64,000 nt of DNA from Microvirga zambiensis WSM3693 (GTDB taxonomy: Bacteria; Pseudomonadota; Alphaproteobacteria; Rhizobiales; Beijerinckiaceae). Location of the stretch: assembly GCF_016735695.1 (NCBI RefSeq), contig NZ_JAERQD010000023.1:39709-103708 (forward strand). The letters run 5' to 3'. Numbering within the stretch: the first letter of the stretch is position 1; every line of letters begins with the position of its first letter. The notes beneath the pieces are model-generated. The model had not been told where the DNA came from. It saw only the letters and a program-made list of their open reading frames with translations, and made no database searches. Shown here piece by piece: positions 1 to 8,233 of the stretch. The position numbers and the translations under genes are program-made.

Positions 1-557
1 AACTGGAAGCCGTGTTCCAGCAGATCCGTGACACCTGGGGCGGGCTCGATGTCGCGCTGCATTCCATCGCATTCGCTCCGAAGGACGACCTGCATGGGCG
101 GGTCGTCGACTCGTCCGCAGACGGGTTCAAGGTCGCGATGGACATTTCCTGCCACTCGTTCATCCGTATGGCACGCCTCGCCGAGCCGCTGATGACCGAT
201 GGCGGCACTCTCCTCGCCATGAGCTACCACGGCGCAAACAAGGTCGTGCCGAACTACAATCTCATGGGCCCCGTGAAGGCGGCACTGGAGAGCGCGGTCC
301 GTTATCTCGCTTATGAGCTGGGCGACAAGCACATCAGGGTGCATGCCATTTCTCCGGGGCCGCTCAAAACCCGGGCAGCCTCGGGCCTGAAGGATTTCGA
401 CGTCCTTCTCTCCGAAGCCATCGAGCGCGCTCCCATCGGCGAGTTGGTCGATATCGACGATGTGGGCCTTACGACAGCTTATCTGACAACGCCCTTCGCG
501 CGGCGTCTGACCGGCACAACGACCTATGTCGATGGCGGACTGAGCATTATGGCCTGA
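1..557 (+). CDS. fabI: Enoyl-ACP reductase, FabI type (5' end cut by window)
   Basis: Catalyses the last reduction of each fatty-acid elongation cycle with NAD(P)H in the cytosol. Only the C-terminal part (about 185 of the usual 260-270 residues) is inside the window; the reading frame is open to the left edge, so the GTG at 12 is probably an internal Val. The FabI catalytic arrangement is visible: SYHGANKVVPNYN supplies the first Tyr, and the second Tyr is followed by six residues and Lys (YNLMGPVK), the Y-x6-K spacing that separates FabI from ordinary short-chain dehydrogenases. The end TYVDGGLSIMA is the family C-terminus. The Rossmann glycine motif must lie outside the window. The call to the FabI family is firm; whether this is the housekeeping copy cannot be told. 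Confidence 0.9.
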   Translation, partial: LEAVFQQIRDTWGGLDVALHSIAFAPKDDLHGRVVDSSADGFKVAMDISCHSFIRMARLAEPLMTDGGTLLAMSYHGANKVVPNYNLMGPVKAALESAVRYLAYELGDKHIRVHAISPGPLKTRAASGLKDFDVLLSEAIERAPIGELVDIDDVGLTTAYLTTPFARRLTGTTTYVDGGLSIMA

Positions 558-616
558 TGAAGGATGGGAGATTTCCATGATTTGCACGTCGACGAGGCCT
601 CGATCGGAGAGCAGGT

Positions 617-1099
617 ATGACACCATCGCTTAATCCTGCGGCACCTCATAACCTTCCGATTTTCATCGCCGCGCCTGGCGGGACCGATGTCCTGATGGTC
701 ATCATGGCGATCTTCCTCATACTCGCCGTCCTCGCCGTCGGTCTGCTCTTCCTTCGTCTGCATACGCTGCCCGAGCGCATCGCCCACCGGTCGCACAAAC
801 TGCAGTTCGAGATCGTCGCCGTACTGGGTTTGCTGGCCCTGTTCACGCACATTCATGCATTCTGGGTTGCCGGCCTGCTGCTGGCGTTGATCGATCTTCC
901 CGACTTCGGCAATCCGCTTCGCAGGATCGCGGGGTCGCTGGAAAAGATTGCCGGGTTGAAGCCGGGTGAGGGGGCGACAGAGACACCTGAAGAGCTTGGG
1001 ATACCTGCGGCGCCGGCGGATGAGGCCGGCGAGGGAACGGTGGAAGTGCCAAGGACGGTCACTCCATCCCGGCTCGCGAAGGAGAAGGTCCATGCTTGA
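617..1099 (+). CDS. Small inner-membrane protein upstream of an HlyD-type protein
   Basis: A 160-residue protein with two hydrophobic segments (about residues 25-46 and 66-90) and a soluble, acidic, Pro/Ala-rich tail of about 50 residues. Between the segments it has LPERIAHRSHKLQ, and the second segment contains FTHIHAFWVAG. Its stop overlaps the start of the following HlyD-family gene by 8 bases, which implies translational coupling. A small two-helix protein next to an HlyD-like protein resembles the E. coli yiaW-yiaV pair (DUF3302 plus HlyD); relation to DUF3302 is a guess from layout and the short central motif. A ribosome-binding sequence (ggagagcagg) precedes the ATG. Function unknown. 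Confidence 0.7.
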   Translation: MTPSLNPAAPHNLPIFIAAPGGTDVLMVIMAIFLILAVLAVGLLFLRLHTLPERIAHRSHKLQFEIVAVLGLLALFTHIHAFWVAGLLLALIDLPDFGNPLRRIAGSLEKIAGLKPGEGATETPEELGIPAAPADEAGEGTVEVPRTVTPSRLAKEKVHA

Positions 1100-2327
1100 G
1101 CTTCTTCTCTGCTCGATGCTGACGATTCTGCCGGACTATCTCTACCGCCGCTATGGCCAGGGAAAGAGGATCGGCAAGGAGATCACGCTGTTCTCGGTCT
1201 GGTTCGAGCTGCGCTGGGGCATCATCACCTGCCTCATGCTGACAGTCGGCTTGATCACCGTAATATTCTATAATCACCCGTCGACGACGAACGTCACGGC
1301 CTTCTTTAGAACCGTGCCGATCCTTCCGGAAACCAACGGGCGTGTCGCAGAAGTGTACATTGATGGTGTGAGCGGTTCGTTCAAGCAAGGTCAACCGATC
1401 TTCCGGCTTGACAGCGCGAGGCAGCAGGCCGCCGTAGAGACAGCTCGTCGCAAGATCGCCGAAACCCAAGCCGCCATGGTTGTCTCGGAAGCCCAGATTC
1501 TCGAGGCTGAAGGCAAGATCCAGGAGGCTAGGAGCGCCCATCAGCAGGCAGTCGACGAATTGGAGACCAAGGAAGAGATCTACCGGCGCAATCCTGGCGC
1601 AGTTGCTGTGCGCGATATCGAAAAACTCCGAGTGGCCGTGGAGGGACGCCAAGGAAGCATTGACGCCGCAACCGCTGCGAAGGCACAGGCGGAGGCGCAA
1701 CTTGCAAGCCTTCTTCCTGCCCAGAAAGCCAGTGCCGAAGCCGAGTTGGCGCAGGCGGAGGTCGACTTGCAGAAGACCGTTGTCCGTGCTGGCGTCGACG
1801 GTCGGGTGGAGCAGTTCACGCTCCGCGTTGGCGATATCGTCAATCCGCTCATTCGCGCGGCAGGGGTCTTGATCCCGGAGGATTCCGGCCGGGGCCGCCT
1901 GCAAGCCGGGTTCGATCAGGTCGAGGCTCAGGTCATGAAGGTCGGCATGGTAGCGGAGGTGACGTGCATCTCCCGGCCCTGGACTATCATCCCGATGGTC
2001 GTGACTGGGGTGCAGGACTACATCGCCGCTGGTCAGTTCCGCGCCGGCGAGCAGCTTCTCGAGGCCCAGCAGGTAACACGACCAGGCACGATTCTGGTTT
2101 TTCTCGAGCCGCTCTACGACGGGGGGCTTGACGGCGTGACACCCGGCAGTAGCTGTATCGCCAATGCCTATACGAGCAATCACGAGCTGCTCGCCTCCGG
2201 CAAGGTCGGCGCTGTTCGTGGATTTGCTTTGCATGCGGTGGATGCGGTCGGGCTCGTTCACGCGATGCTTTTGCGCATCCAGGCGCTTGTGCTGCCCATC
2301 CAGTCGCTGGTGTTCGGCGGGCATTAA
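1092..2327 (+). CDS. HlyD-family periplasmic adaptor (membrane-fusion protein), YiaV/YibH-like
   Basis: A 411-residue inner-membrane adaptor. The N-terminus (MLELLLCSMLTILPDYLYRR) holds one hydrophobic stretch, and a second membrane segment follows near residues 45-65. Then come a biotinyl-lipoyl-like half (GRVAEVYIDGVSGSFKQGQP), a long Ala/Gln/Glu-rich coiled-coil hairpin (about residues 110-235), the second lipoyl half (VVRAGVDGRVEQFTLRVGD) and a beta-barrel domain. The ATG at 1092 is chosen over the in-frame start at 966 because it matches the family N-terminus, has a ggagaagg site just before it, and overlaps the upstream stop in the usual coupled manner. No ABC, RND or outer-membrane channel gene is adjacent, so the exported substrate is unknown. 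It is not obviously connected with the RTX proteins 20 kb away. Confidence 0.85.
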   Translation: MLELLLCSMLTILPDYLYRRYGQGKRIGKEITLFSVWFELRWGIITCLMLTVGLITVIFYNHPSTTNVTAFFRTVPILPETNGRVAEVYIDGVSGSFKQGQPIFRLDSARQQAAVETARRKIAETQAAMVVSEAQILEAEGKIQEARSAHQQAVDELETKEEIYRRNPGAVAVRDIEKLRVAVEGRQGSIDAATAAKAQAEAQLASLLPAQKASAEAELAQAEVDLQKTVVRAGVDGRVEQFTLRVGDIVNPLIRAAGVLIPEDSGRGRLQAGFDQVEAQVMKVGMVAEVTCISRPWTIIPMVVTGVQDYIAAGQFRAGEQLLEAQQVTRPGTILVFLEPLYDGGLDGVTPGSSCIANAYTSNHELLASGKVGAVRGFALHAVDAVGLVHAMLLRIQALVLPIQSLVFGGH

Positions 2328-2401
2328 GGGCGGCCTCATCGAGGTGTTTTGATGGTGAAGAAGCCCATCGGGACAACCGCCGCCTGAGTAGCGTTTACGC
2401 T

Positions 2402-2421
2402 TCAATATCAGACAATATTGA
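2402..2421. promoter_or_regulatory. 7-bp inverted repeat upstream of the phasin gene
   Basis: tcaatat at 2402-2408 and its exact complement atattga at 2415-2421 flank a 6-base spacer, 28 bases before the phasin start. Its AT-rich symmetric form suits a repressor operator; no match to a specific regulator site is claimed. Confidence 0.35.
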
Positions 2422-2449
2422 TGACGGATCTCATTGAGGAGGATGATCC

Positions 2450-2791
2450 ATGACCACCATGCCGAAAAGATCGTCGGTATCCGACACTTTGCGCAGTATG
2501 AGTGGAAGCGCATTGGCGGGTGACAACAGCCGTGCTTTGGCAAATGCCGCCGAAACTTGGCTTTCTGCAACCGCCGAGTGTCACCGGGAAATGATGGGCT
2601 TCATGTCCATGCGCCTCGACAAGAGCGCGCAAACCCTCCGCGACGTTCTGGACTGCAAGAGCCCGGCGGATATTTCTGCCGTGCAGTCGCGATGGATGGA
2701 GGAGACCCTCCGCGACTACAATGCCGAAATGGCTAAACTCATGGCCATTTATACCAGTTCCGCTAACGGTGCGGCCGGACAGAAGAAATAG
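2450..2791 (+). CDS. Phasin-family protein
   Basis: A 113-residue helical, amphipathic protein without a signal peptide. The segment AQTLRDVLDCKSPADISAVQ followed by WMEETLRDYNAEM is the typical phasin signature: a D-x-K-(S/T)-P-(A/D) turn between two long helices, as in PHB granule-coating proteins of alphaproteobacteria. Phasins coat polyhydroxyalkanoate granules and some have wider stress roles. The start has a good ribosome-binding sequence (ttgaggagga). No PHA synthase or depolymerase is nearby, so a granule role is inferred from family only. Confidence 0.85.
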   Translation: MTTMPKRSSVSDTLRSMSGSALAGDNSRALANAAETWLSATAECHREMMGFMSMRLDKSAQTLRDVLDCKSPADISAVQSRWMEETLRDYNAEMAKLMAIYTSSANGAAGQKK

Positions 2792-2887
2792 TCCCGTTCG
2801 CACTTCGCTGGCAGATCCAACGCCAATGACGGCCATACCGCACGCAATAGGCGTTATGACCGGACTTTCGTAAGCAGCGATTAGCCT

Positions 2888-2915
2888 GGCGGTGACAGGG
2901 CAAACTGTCACCGCC
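2888..2915 (+). terminator. Hairpin downstream of the phasin gene
   Basis: A perfect 11-bp stem (ggcggtgacag / ctgtcaccgcc) with a 6-base loop, about 100 bases after the phasin stop. No T-run follows, so it may act as a processing or stability hairpin rather than an intrinsic terminator. The rest of the interval from 2792 to 3049 shows no gene. Confidence 0.55.
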
Positions 2916-3049
2916 AAAGCTTCGCTTGCCGAAATACTGCGCATCTGTCCCAAATGATCAAGCAAGTTCTCCGCATGTGACTACAATGAAATTCCCTTGC
3001 AGCCTGCCCCATGCCCGGGGTTTATCTGCTGGCGAAAAGGGAGGTGACA

Positions 3050-3688
3050 ATGAGGAAGCTTCTCTTAGGTCTCGGTGTCCTTCTGGCGAGCGCTCTTCTC
3101 GTTCCGGGTGATGCTTTCGCCCAACGGTTCGGCGGCCGTGGCGGTGGAGGCGGGATCCGTATGGGCGGCGGTGGATTTGGTGGCGGTGGTTTCCGCGGCG
3201 GCGGTTTCGGCGGCGGTTTCGGCGGCGGCTTCGGTGGGGGCTCAAGAATGTTCATCCCGCGTGGCGGTATGGGCGGAGTTGGAATCGGCGCCGGCGGTTT
3301 TCGTGGCGGGGCAATTGCTGCCGCCAGACCCGGAAGAGGGGATTTCCGCGCAGCGGCGATCGGTCGGCCGGGCTATGGCTTCCGCGCTCCCTATTACGGC
3401 CGCGTCGCGGGCGGTTATCGGCCTTACTACCGTGGCTACGGACGTTATCCGTATTACGGCAATTATTATCGCGGCTATCCCTATTATGGTGGTGCGTTGG
3501 CGGCTGGTCTTGCACTCGGCGCTCTGTCCTATCCCTATTACGGCTATGGTTATGGCTACGACTATCCGTATTACGGCTATTCCCCATACAACGTCGCATA
3601 TGGCCAGGAATGCTACTGGGTCCGCCGCCGGGTGGTCGGCGTGAATGGGCGGGTCTTCATCCGTCGGGAACAGGTCTGCAACTACTGA
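3050..3688 (+). CDS. Secreted Gly/Tyr-rich low-complexity protein
   Basis: A 212-residue protein with a clear Sec signal peptide (MRKLLLGLGVLLASALL, cleavage predicted after GDAFA). It continues with a Gly/Arg/Phe-rich stretch (GGG, GGF and GGR repeats, about residues 24-80) and a Tyr/Gly-rich stretch (repeats of YPYYG and YGYGYD, about residues 115-185). It ends with a Cys-containing tail (ECYWVRRRVVGVNG, EQVCNY) whose two Cys could form a disulphide. The ATG at 3050 is preferred over 3011 because the signal peptide begins there and gggaggtgac precedes it. Low-complexity sequence prevents a family assignment; a cell-envelope or matrix role is a guess. A second protein of similar style lies at 14902-15306. 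Confidence 0.75.
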   Translation: MRKLLLGLGVLLASALLVPGDAFAQRFGGRGGGGGIRMGGGGFGGGGFRGGGFGGGFGGGFGGGSRMFIPRGGMGGVGIGAGGFRGGAIAAARPGRGDFRAAAIGRPGYGFRAPYYGRVAGGYRPYYRGYGRYPYYGNYYRGYPYYGGALAAGLALGALSYPYYGYGYGYDYPYYGYSPYNVAYGQECYWVRRRVVGVNGRVFIRREQVCNY

Positions 3689-3757
3689 ATTCGTCCGGTC
3701 GTGATCGCTTTCGCGGCGGTTGGCAGAAGCCGGCTTTATTGGGAGGACTAACTAACG

Positions 3758-6514
3758 ATGCGTAGGTTCATCGCGTACGCGCTTGTCCCGATCGTCTCGG
3801 CGGCGCCAAGCTTCGCTGCACCGGGTGTTACCACAGCGAGCGTCAATTTCCGCTCAGGCCCGGGAACGCAGTTCTCCTCCATTCGCACGCTGCCTGAGGG
3901 TACCGCCATCGATGTCAGAGAATGCGAGGATTCCGGCAGCTGGTGCGCGGTGACCGTCCAGGGCCGCAGCGGTTTCGTCAGCGGCCGTTACGTTCAGGAG
4001 AACAAGGAAGCCGAAGGGTGGCCGCGTACCTATGAGACCGGCAAAGGACGCATGATCCTGTTTCAGCCGCAATTCACCGAATGGACCAACTTCAAATCGA
4101 TTGAGGCGCTCGTCGCGGCCGAGTTCCTCAAGACGCCAAAAGCCAACCCGGTGTTCGGAGTAATCGGGCTCAAGGGCAACACCTCCTATGACGAAGATTC
4201 AGACGAGGTGGTGATCACCGATATTGCGGTCACTGATCTGAACTTCTCCGGCCTCGGCCGGGAGGATCTGACAGCCTTGGCGGTCGAGACAGGCAAGCTT
4301 CTTCCCACCGGCCCGATCACCGTCTCCGAGGCGCGTGTAACGGCGAGCCTTGCCGAGCAGAAGCGCATGACCGACGTGCAAGGTCTCAAGTCGGATCCGC
4401 CGCCGATCTTCGTATCGAAATCTCCTGCGATCCTGCTGCAGACCGACGGCCCGCCCGCCTATGCGCCGGTGAAGGGCAAGGCCGGTCTGTCCTTCTTGGT
4501 CAACACCAACTGGGATCTCTTCCGCATCGATGAAGGCGGGGCCCTCTATCTTCGGGACGACACCCACTGGCTCACCGGCAGCGCAATAACGGGACCTTGG
4601 GCTCCCGTCACTGAATTGCCGGTCTTGCTGAAGGAACTGCCGGAGGAGACGAGTTGGGCGGATGCACGTGCCGCCATGCCGCCCGAGGCCTATGGCAGCG
4701 CTGCCGTGCCCAAGGTCGTTGTCACCGAGAAACCCTCCGAGCTGATCCTGTTCGAGCGTGAGCCCGCATTCCAGGATGTTCCTGGAACGGCGCTCCAATG
4801 GGCTTCCAATTCCGAGTCCGATGTCTTCTTCGACAAGACCGGTAAGCAATTTTACGTTCTGCTGTCCGGCCGCTGGTTCCGATCCGCGACGCTCGAGGGG
4901 CCATGGACATTCGCGACGCCCGATCTGCCGGCGGATTTCCGCAACATCCCGGAGGAGGCACCCTATTACGCGGTACGCGCCTCCGTGCCGGGAACCTCCG
5001 AGAGTGCGGAAGCTCGGCTCAAGGCCAGCATTCCCACGACGGCGCGCGTCGAGGCGGGCTCGATCACGCCGACGGTCGCCTATACCGGCGATGCCCAATT
5101 CGCGCCGATTGAAACGACCAGCCTGTCCTACGCGACGAACACCACCGAGACGGTCATAAAGGTCGGGGATCGTTATTTTCTATTGCAGGACGGCGTCTGG
5201 TTCATAGCCGACAGCCCGAACGGGCCGTGGCAACTGGCTCGCGAAGTGCCTGATGCGATCTATCAGATCCCGCCATCTTCGCCTCTCTACAACGTCACCT
5301 ATGTGCGCGTGTACGAGACCGAGCCCGATGCGGTCTGGTACGGCTACACCATGGGTTATCTTTACAACTTCCTGGCCTGGGGCACCTATGTCTACGGGAC
5401 CGGCTGGGCCTATCCGCCCTATTGGTACAACTGGGCCGGCTACGGATACCCGATTTACTATCCGCGTCCCGCCACCTGGGGCCTCGGGGCCTATTACAAC
5501 CCCGTGCGAGGCATGTATGGTCGCTATGGCTTTGCCTACGGTCCCTATCGAGGGATCGCGGGAGTACGGGCCTGGAATCCGAGCACCGGAACCTATGTCC
5601 GTGCCGGGGCGGCCTGGGGACCGCGCGGTTCGGCCGGATTCGTCGGCGCGTACAATCCGCGCACCGATGGCGCAGCCTTCGCGGCCGGCGGGCGCAACGT
5701 CTATGGCGCCTGGAAATCGGCCGGCGTCAAGCGCGGGTCCGAATGGGCGCGCGTGACGGCGCGAGACAATGCCGCCGGAGGCTCGTCCCTGCGCTGGAAC
5801 ACATCGAACGGACAGGGCTTCGTCCGCGAAGGCCGTCGCGGGGATCTCTATGCCGGTCGGGACGGGAACGTGTATCGCAATACCGGTAACGGTTGGCAGC
5901 GCTTCGATGGTGGCTGGCAGGATGTGCAGCGGCCGGAGCCGCGCGACCTGCTCCAGCGGGGAGAAGGACGCGAGGGCCTTTCGCCGGAAGCCCGCGAACG
6001 CTTTCAGGAGCGTGGGGGAGGCGAGGCGCTTAGAAATCTCGCCGGCGCCGGTGCAGCGGGGGCGGCGGGCGCTGCCCTCGGGCAGCGCCTGAGCGGCGGC
6101 GAGCCGATCCGGCGCGACGCCGCCAATGCGGACGCCGTCAGGGAAAGGGCGCAGCAGCGTCAGGCCAACCCGCAGCGACCTGCTGCTCAACAGCAGCGTC
6201 GCGCGACGCAGGATCGCCCGGCTGCGCAACAGCGAGCAGCGTCGCAGCCGCGGGCCGCTCAGCAACGTCCGGGCGCTCAACGCCCGGCTGCTGCTCGCCA
6301 GCCGCTTCCGTCGAACGTCATGCGCGACATGCAGGCGCGCAATATCGGCAACCAGCGCCAGATGGCGGGCCGGGAGTTCAGGCCGCCGGCGCAGTTCTCC
6401 GGCGCGGGATCGTTCGGACCGTCCCGGAGCATGGGGCCGCGCGGCGGCTTTGGAGGCGGAGGAGGCGGGTTCGGTGGACGCGGTGGAGGGGGCTTCCGGG
6501 GAGGGCGCCGCTAG
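3758..6514 (+). CDS. Large exported SH3-domain protein with three repeated W/GPW modules and a Gln/Arg/Gly-rich tail
   Basis: A 918-residue protein with an N-terminal signal peptide (MRRFIAYALVPIVSAAPSFA). A bacterial SH3 (SH3_3) domain follows at residues 22-80 (VNFRSGPGTQFSSIRTLPEG). Three related modules occur near residues 248-288, 348-390 and 458-500, each running from a short N/S/T-D start through Y-x-L-x3-G-x-W-F to GPW and LP. Residues 530-660 are very rich in Tyr, Trp, Pro and Gly. The last 150 residues are Gln/Arg/Ala-rich and end in a GGFGGG-type glycine tail. A gggagg site precedes the start. SH3_3 domains commonly bind cell-wall peptides, so attachment to the envelope is likely. 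No enzymatic motif was found; function unknown. Confidence 0.8.
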   Translation: MRRFIAYALVPIVSAAPSFAAPGVTTASVNFRSGPGTQFSSIRTLPEGTAIDVRECEDSGSWCAVTVQGRSGFVSGRYVQENKEAEGWPRTYETGKGRMILFQPQFTEWTNFKSIEALVAAEFLKTPKANPVFGVIGLKGNTSYDEDSDEVVITDIAVTDLNFSGLGREDLTALAVETGKLLPTGPITVSEARVTASLAEQKRMTDVQGLKSDPPPIFVSKSPAILLQTDGPPAYAPVKGKAGLSFLVNTNWDLFRIDEGGALYLRDDTHWLTGSAITGPWAPVTELPVLLKELPEETSWADARAAMPPEAYGSAAVPKVVVTEKPSELILFEREPAFQDVPGTALQWASNSESDVFFDKTGKQFYVLLSGRWFRSATLEGPWTFATPDLPADFRNIPEEAPYYAVRASVPGTSESAEARLKASIPTTARVEAGSITPTVAYTGDAQFAPIETTSLSYATNTTETVIKVGDRYFLLQDGVWFIADSPNGPWQLAREVPDAIYQIPPSSPLYNVTYVRVYETEPDAVWYGYTMGYLYNFLAWGTYVYGTGWAYPPYWYNWAGYGYPIYYPRPATWGLGAYYNPVRGMYGRYGFAYGPYRGIAGVRAWNPSTGTYVRAGAAWGPRGSAGFVGAYNPRTDGAAFAAGGRNVYGAWKSAGVKRGSEWARVTARDNAAGGSSLRWNTSNGQGFVREGRRGDLYAGRDGNVYRNTGNGWQRFDGGWQDVQRPEPRDLLQRGEGREGLSPEARERFQERGGGEALRNLAGAGAAGAAGAALGQRLSGGEPIRRDAANADAVRERAQQRQANPQRPAAQQQRRATQDRPAAQQRAASQPRAAQQRPGAQRPAAARQPLPSNVMRDMQARNIGNQRQMAGREFRPPAQFSGAGSFGPSRSMGPRGGFGGGGGGFGGRGGGGFRGGRR

Positions 6515-6572
6515 ACCATCGTGCCGGCGAAACTGGTGCTCCGAATCCCATCAGGCATGTGGCATATCAAAG

Positions 6573-6605
6573 AGAGCTGCTTCCACATCATGTGGAAGCA
6601 GCTCT
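6573..6605. terminator. Bidirectional hairpin between convergent genes
   Basis: Two perfectly complementary 16-base arms (6573-6588 and 6590-6605, agagctgcttccacat and its complement) separated by one base lie between the stops of the plus-strand SH3 gene and the minus-strand porin gene. The placement fits a shared terminator, although there is no long T-run. Confidence 0.75.
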
Positions 6606-6654
6606 GATACATTCCATATCGCGACAGTGACGCCTTTCGTCCGAACGAAAGCGG

Positions 6655-8097
6655 TCAGAAGTCGCGCTGGACGCGCAGGCGTCCTTCCCACGTGTCTTCC
6701 GATCCCGTCGACCTGTATAGGCCGGTCGGGTCCCCGGTCGCGGTCGTGATCGGAACCGCAACGCGCTGGCGGGAATCGACCCGGATATAGAGCGCTTCCA
6801 CGCCGATGAGGAATTCCTTCACCGGCGTCCAGATCACGTTGGCGCCGAGACGATATTCGTCGAAATCGACGAGGCCCGTGGTCGTGCCAGCCGAGCCATT
6901 GGCGAGCGTCGCCACCGTTATCGGCACGGCGTACTGCGCAATACCCGGAGCATCGAAGCGCATCCAGGACCCGAAGACGTTGGTCTGCCAGGTTGGATTC
7001 CAGTTGTGATTGAGGCCGCCTGCGATGGCATAGGCCTTGTTTGTCTTGAAGTCCCCCGTGAGCGGGTCGACGAAGGCATCGGTGATGGCCATGGAGAGGG
7101 CGCCAGCGCCGATGAACCCATTGCTGATCGGGTCCACCTGGCCGGAATTGAGATAGCCGATCGCGCCGTCCGTATAGGTCGCCATCATCCAAACGGTATC
7201 GCCGACCCCGAGAGCGGGTACGTTGGCATAGCCGAGGGCGGCCAGGGCGAAACCATAATCAGTGTCCGCGTAGGTCGGGTTCGGCAAGCCGGTGATCGGG
7301 TTGATGACGGGAACGGAGACGCCGTTCACCGTGGTGATGCCGGCGGATACGTCGCGGATCTGGTGCAGGGCCGCGGACAGCTGCGCTCCGCCCCAGGTGC
7401 CGGTATAGCGGACATTTGCCACGACATCCGGCATCCGCTCGCCCGCATAGGTGGAGGCGATCGGAGCAAAGACAGGAGACGTGCTGGCGAGACCGAACAG
7501 CGGGAAGTCCAGTTCGTTATTGATCCCGCGCTCCTTACCGTCCTCGAGCGACAGGGTGGCCGAGAAACCGTTGCCGAACGAGAAGGTATAAGCGAACAGG
7601 TTCGTTTCCGCATTCGAAGGATCGTCGAACTTCAGATCGCCGAAGTTCGGGGCCGGCAGGTCCGGATCCGTGAAGAACGAGATCGCACGACCGGCGGTGA
7701 GGCCGGCGAACTGGACGAAAGCCTGGGAAATCTCAGGTGTCGTGGAGCTGAATCCATAGGCGCCCGTGTTCCGCGTCATCTCCATGCGGATGTAGGTACG
7801 CAGCATGCCATAGGCGGTGGAGGTTCGTGCATCGATGTTGATGCGGCCGCGGCCGCGGAAGCCGATCGTGTCCTGCAGACGATTGGTCGGCTCGAGATAC
7901 AGATACTCCGCACGAACCCGTCCGCCGACACGCAAGCATGTTTCCGTGCCGGGAATGTAGAAAAAGCCGTTGCCGTGGGTCGAGCAGATGCGGACATACT
8001 CGACGGGCGTCGCCGTTTTGGCGGGAAGATCGGCGGCCTGTGCTCCGCCTCCGATCAATGCGACGCTTGCAAGCAACAAAGTACGAACCGTCCTCAT
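6655..8097 (-). CDS. Outer-membrane porin, Porin_2 family
   Basis: A 480-residue protein with a signal peptide (MRTVRTLLLASVALIGGGAQ, cleaved near AQAADLP). The mature start contains VEYVRICSTHGNGFFYIPG and TCLRVGGRVRAEY, the hallmark of the Hyphomicrobiales porin family (two Cys near the N-terminus, then R-x-GGRVRA). Alternating beta-strand pattern runs throughout and the C-terminal residue is Phe (RVQRDF), the outer-membrane assembly signal. These trimeric porins give general diffusion of small solutes. It stands alone and converges on the SH3-domain gene; a ggag site lies 9 bases before the start. Confidence 0.92.
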   Translation of the reverse strand: MRTVRTLLLASVALIGGGAQAADLPAKTATPVEYVRICSTHGNGFFYIPGTETCLRVGGRVRAEYLYLEPTNRLQDTIGFRGRGRINIDARTSTAYGMLRTYIRMEMTRNTGAYGFSSTTPEISQAFVQFAGLTAGRAISFFTDPDLPAPNFGDLKFDDPSNAETNLFAYTFSFGNGFSATLSLEDGKERGINNELDFPLFGLASTSPVFAPIASTYAGERMPDVVANVRYTGTWGGAQLSAALHQIRDVSAGITTVNGVSVPVINPITGLPNPTYADTDYGFALAALGYANVPALGVGDTVWMMATYTDGAIGYLNSGQVDPISNGFIGAGALSMAITDAFVDPLTGDFKTNKAYAIAGGLNHNWNPTWQTNVFGSWMRFDAPGIAQYAVPITVATLANGSAGTTTGLVDFDEYRLGANVIWTPVKEFLIGVEALYIRVDSRQRVAVPITTATGDPTGLYRSTGSEDTWEGRLRVQRDF

Positions 8098-8233
8098 CGG
8101 ACTAACTCCATGACAAGGTCTTGATCACGCTGGCGAAAAGTTGTGCAGACACGCGATTGGCCGTCAAGCATCTGTCGCGGGAATGCGTGTCGATCCAAGC
8201 TGAAGATCACCCCGTGTTGCGGGTTCGCATCAC

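Noticed and set aside
1092..2327. HlyD-type gene as the exporter adaptor for the RTX/hemophore proteins
   Set aside because: Its short YiaV-like N-terminus and small partner protein differ from type I secretion adaptors, and it lies 20 kb away without an ABC ATPase.
1059..2570. 503-codon minus-strand frame opposite HlyD and phasin genes
   Set aside because: Antisense of two well-supported genes, with unusual composition and no start signal.
7006..8124. 372-codon plus-strand frame opposite the porin gene
   Set aside because: Mirror of the porin coding sequence with no ribosome-binding site or motif; the porin frame has a signal peptide and C-terminal Phe.
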